Source: DASPKW01 sp038244055
GTDB taxonomy: Bacteria > Planctomycetota > Phycisphaerae > Tepidisphaerales > Tepidisphaeraceae
Reading direction: 5' to 3'
NCBI GenBank assembly: GCA_038244055.1
Contig: JBBRTW010000379.1
Coordinates: forward strand, 1-7,366
Length of the DNA: 7,366 nt
Made by a program: the position numbers and the translations under genes. Positions 6,960 through 7,366 of this stretch are shown here, in pieces. Within the stretch, counting starts at the first letter, position 1; every line of letters starts with the position of its first letter. Under the pieces are notes generated by a model. The model searched no databases. It was not told where the DNA came from and saw only the letters and a list, made by a program, of their open reading frames with translations.

Positions 6960-7366
6960 TCACCCGACATCCGCTATCGCGCCTTGCCGCGCGGTGATCT
7001 TCCGCACCGCATTATTCGCGACCGCGCCGATGATCATCACCACGATGATCGTGGCCGCGATTCCCGCGATAACCATCCACGTCTCCTGCGTATTGGCGAA
7101 TTCCAGCGAGCGCATGTTGTGGGCCGCCCAGACCATCGCGGCCGTGCGCGGCGACATGCCGATGGCGGTCCCAATGAGGTACGGAATCAGCGGCGCTTTG
7201 GTCGTCGCGAATACGAAATTCGCCAGCGCGAATGGCGAAGTCGGCGGGATGCGGATCAGCGTGATGATCCCCAGCGATCGCCAGAAGCCGCAGCCGACCA
7301 GCGCCTTTCGTACCGCTTCCCACTTGGGGTGATCCTGCAAAATTGCCACCACGCGATCGCCGGCCG
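6960..7366 (-). CDS. TVP38/TMEM64 family (VTT domain) membrane protein, 5'-truncated by window edge
   Basis: The visible 134 C-terminal residues belong to a gene continuing past the right edge: the frame is open upstream of the GTG at 7352, reading AGDR before VVAILQDHPKWEAV. The VTT pattern is clear. A helix ending in GDRVVAIL...HPKWEAVRKAL is followed by GFWRSLGIITLIRIPPTSPF, then ANFVFATTKAPLIPYLIGTAIGMSPRT, as in 'LLRLSP..PF..LNY..G.T.v.f..Y..G..iGm.P'. A last membrane helix (VIAGIAATIIVVMIIGAVA) and a short basic tail precede TGA. Bacterial VTT/DedA-superfamily proteins are inner-membrane proteins linked to lipid flipping or transport; the specific substrate here is unknown. The Arg-Ile-Pro-Pro stretch is intact. 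It converges on the secreted-protein gene across a 161-base gap and shows no functional tie to it. Confidence 0.85.
   Translation of the reverse strand, partial: AGDRVVAILQDHPKWEAVRKALVGCGFWRSLGIITLIRIPPTSPFALANFVFATTKAPLIPYLIGTAIGMSPRTAAMVWAAHNMRSLEFANTQETWMVIAGIAATIIVVMIIGAVANNAVRKITARQGAIADVG

Noticed and set aside
6800..6997. 65-codon plus-strand small frame just after the secreted-protein stop
   Set aside because: Pro/Arg/Ser-rich product without a domain, no convincing ribosome-binding site, and overlap with the VTT gene on the other strand.
7028..7053. GATGATCATC palindrome and a nearby second dyad
   Set aside because: It lies in the codons for the Ile/Val-rich last membrane helix of the VTT protein, where repeated ATC/GTC codons produce such dyads by chance.

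Overview
The window looks like high-GC chromosomal DNA from a member of the Planctomycetota, possibly of the Phycisphaerae type. This is inferred from gene style, not from a marker gene. The clues are a secreted protein with a dockerin-like Ca-binding repeat pair followed by a PEP-CTERM sorting tail, a cytoplasmic zinc-finger/FecR/HEAT fusion, non-ATG starts with clear Shine-Dalgarno sequences, and a secreted protein of unknown role with a planctomycete-like beta-sandwich C-terminus. I see no rRNA, tRNA, CRISPR array, insertion sequence or phage gene.

Layout from left to right. (1) Positions 120-1619, plus strand: a membrane-anchored anti-sigma-like zf-HC2 / FecR / HEAT-repeat protein. (2) Positions 1650-3767, minus strand and convergent with the first: a large exported protein with a possible clan GH-A glycosidase fold, a dockerin-like segment and a PEP-CTERM anchor. 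(3) Positions 3768-4015: a divergent regulatory region with a perfect 7-bp-arm inverted repeat. (4) Positions 4016-5665, plus strand: ribulokinase (AraB, FGGY family), the one gene with a firm enzymatic assignment. (5) Positions 5743-6798, plus strand: a secreted protein of unknown function with a PrcB-like N-terminal half and a beta-sandwich C-terminal half. (6) Positions 6960-7366, minus strand, running off the right edge: the C-terminal part of a TVP38/TMEM64 (VTT-domain) membrane protein.

How they may work together: AraB phosphorylates L-ribulose in L-arabinose catabolism. The divergently transcribed exported protein has the Asn-Glu and downstream Glu arrangement of clan GH-A retaining glycosidases, so the pair could join surface polysaccharide attack to pentose use. 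That link rests on adjacency and fold resemblance only; no arabinose isomerase, epimerase, transporter or regulator is visible. The left-hand anti-sigma-like gene and the right-hand VTT gene look unrelated. I found no convincing new multi-gene system; the best leads are the uncharacterised exported GH-like protein and the inverted repeat between it and araB.
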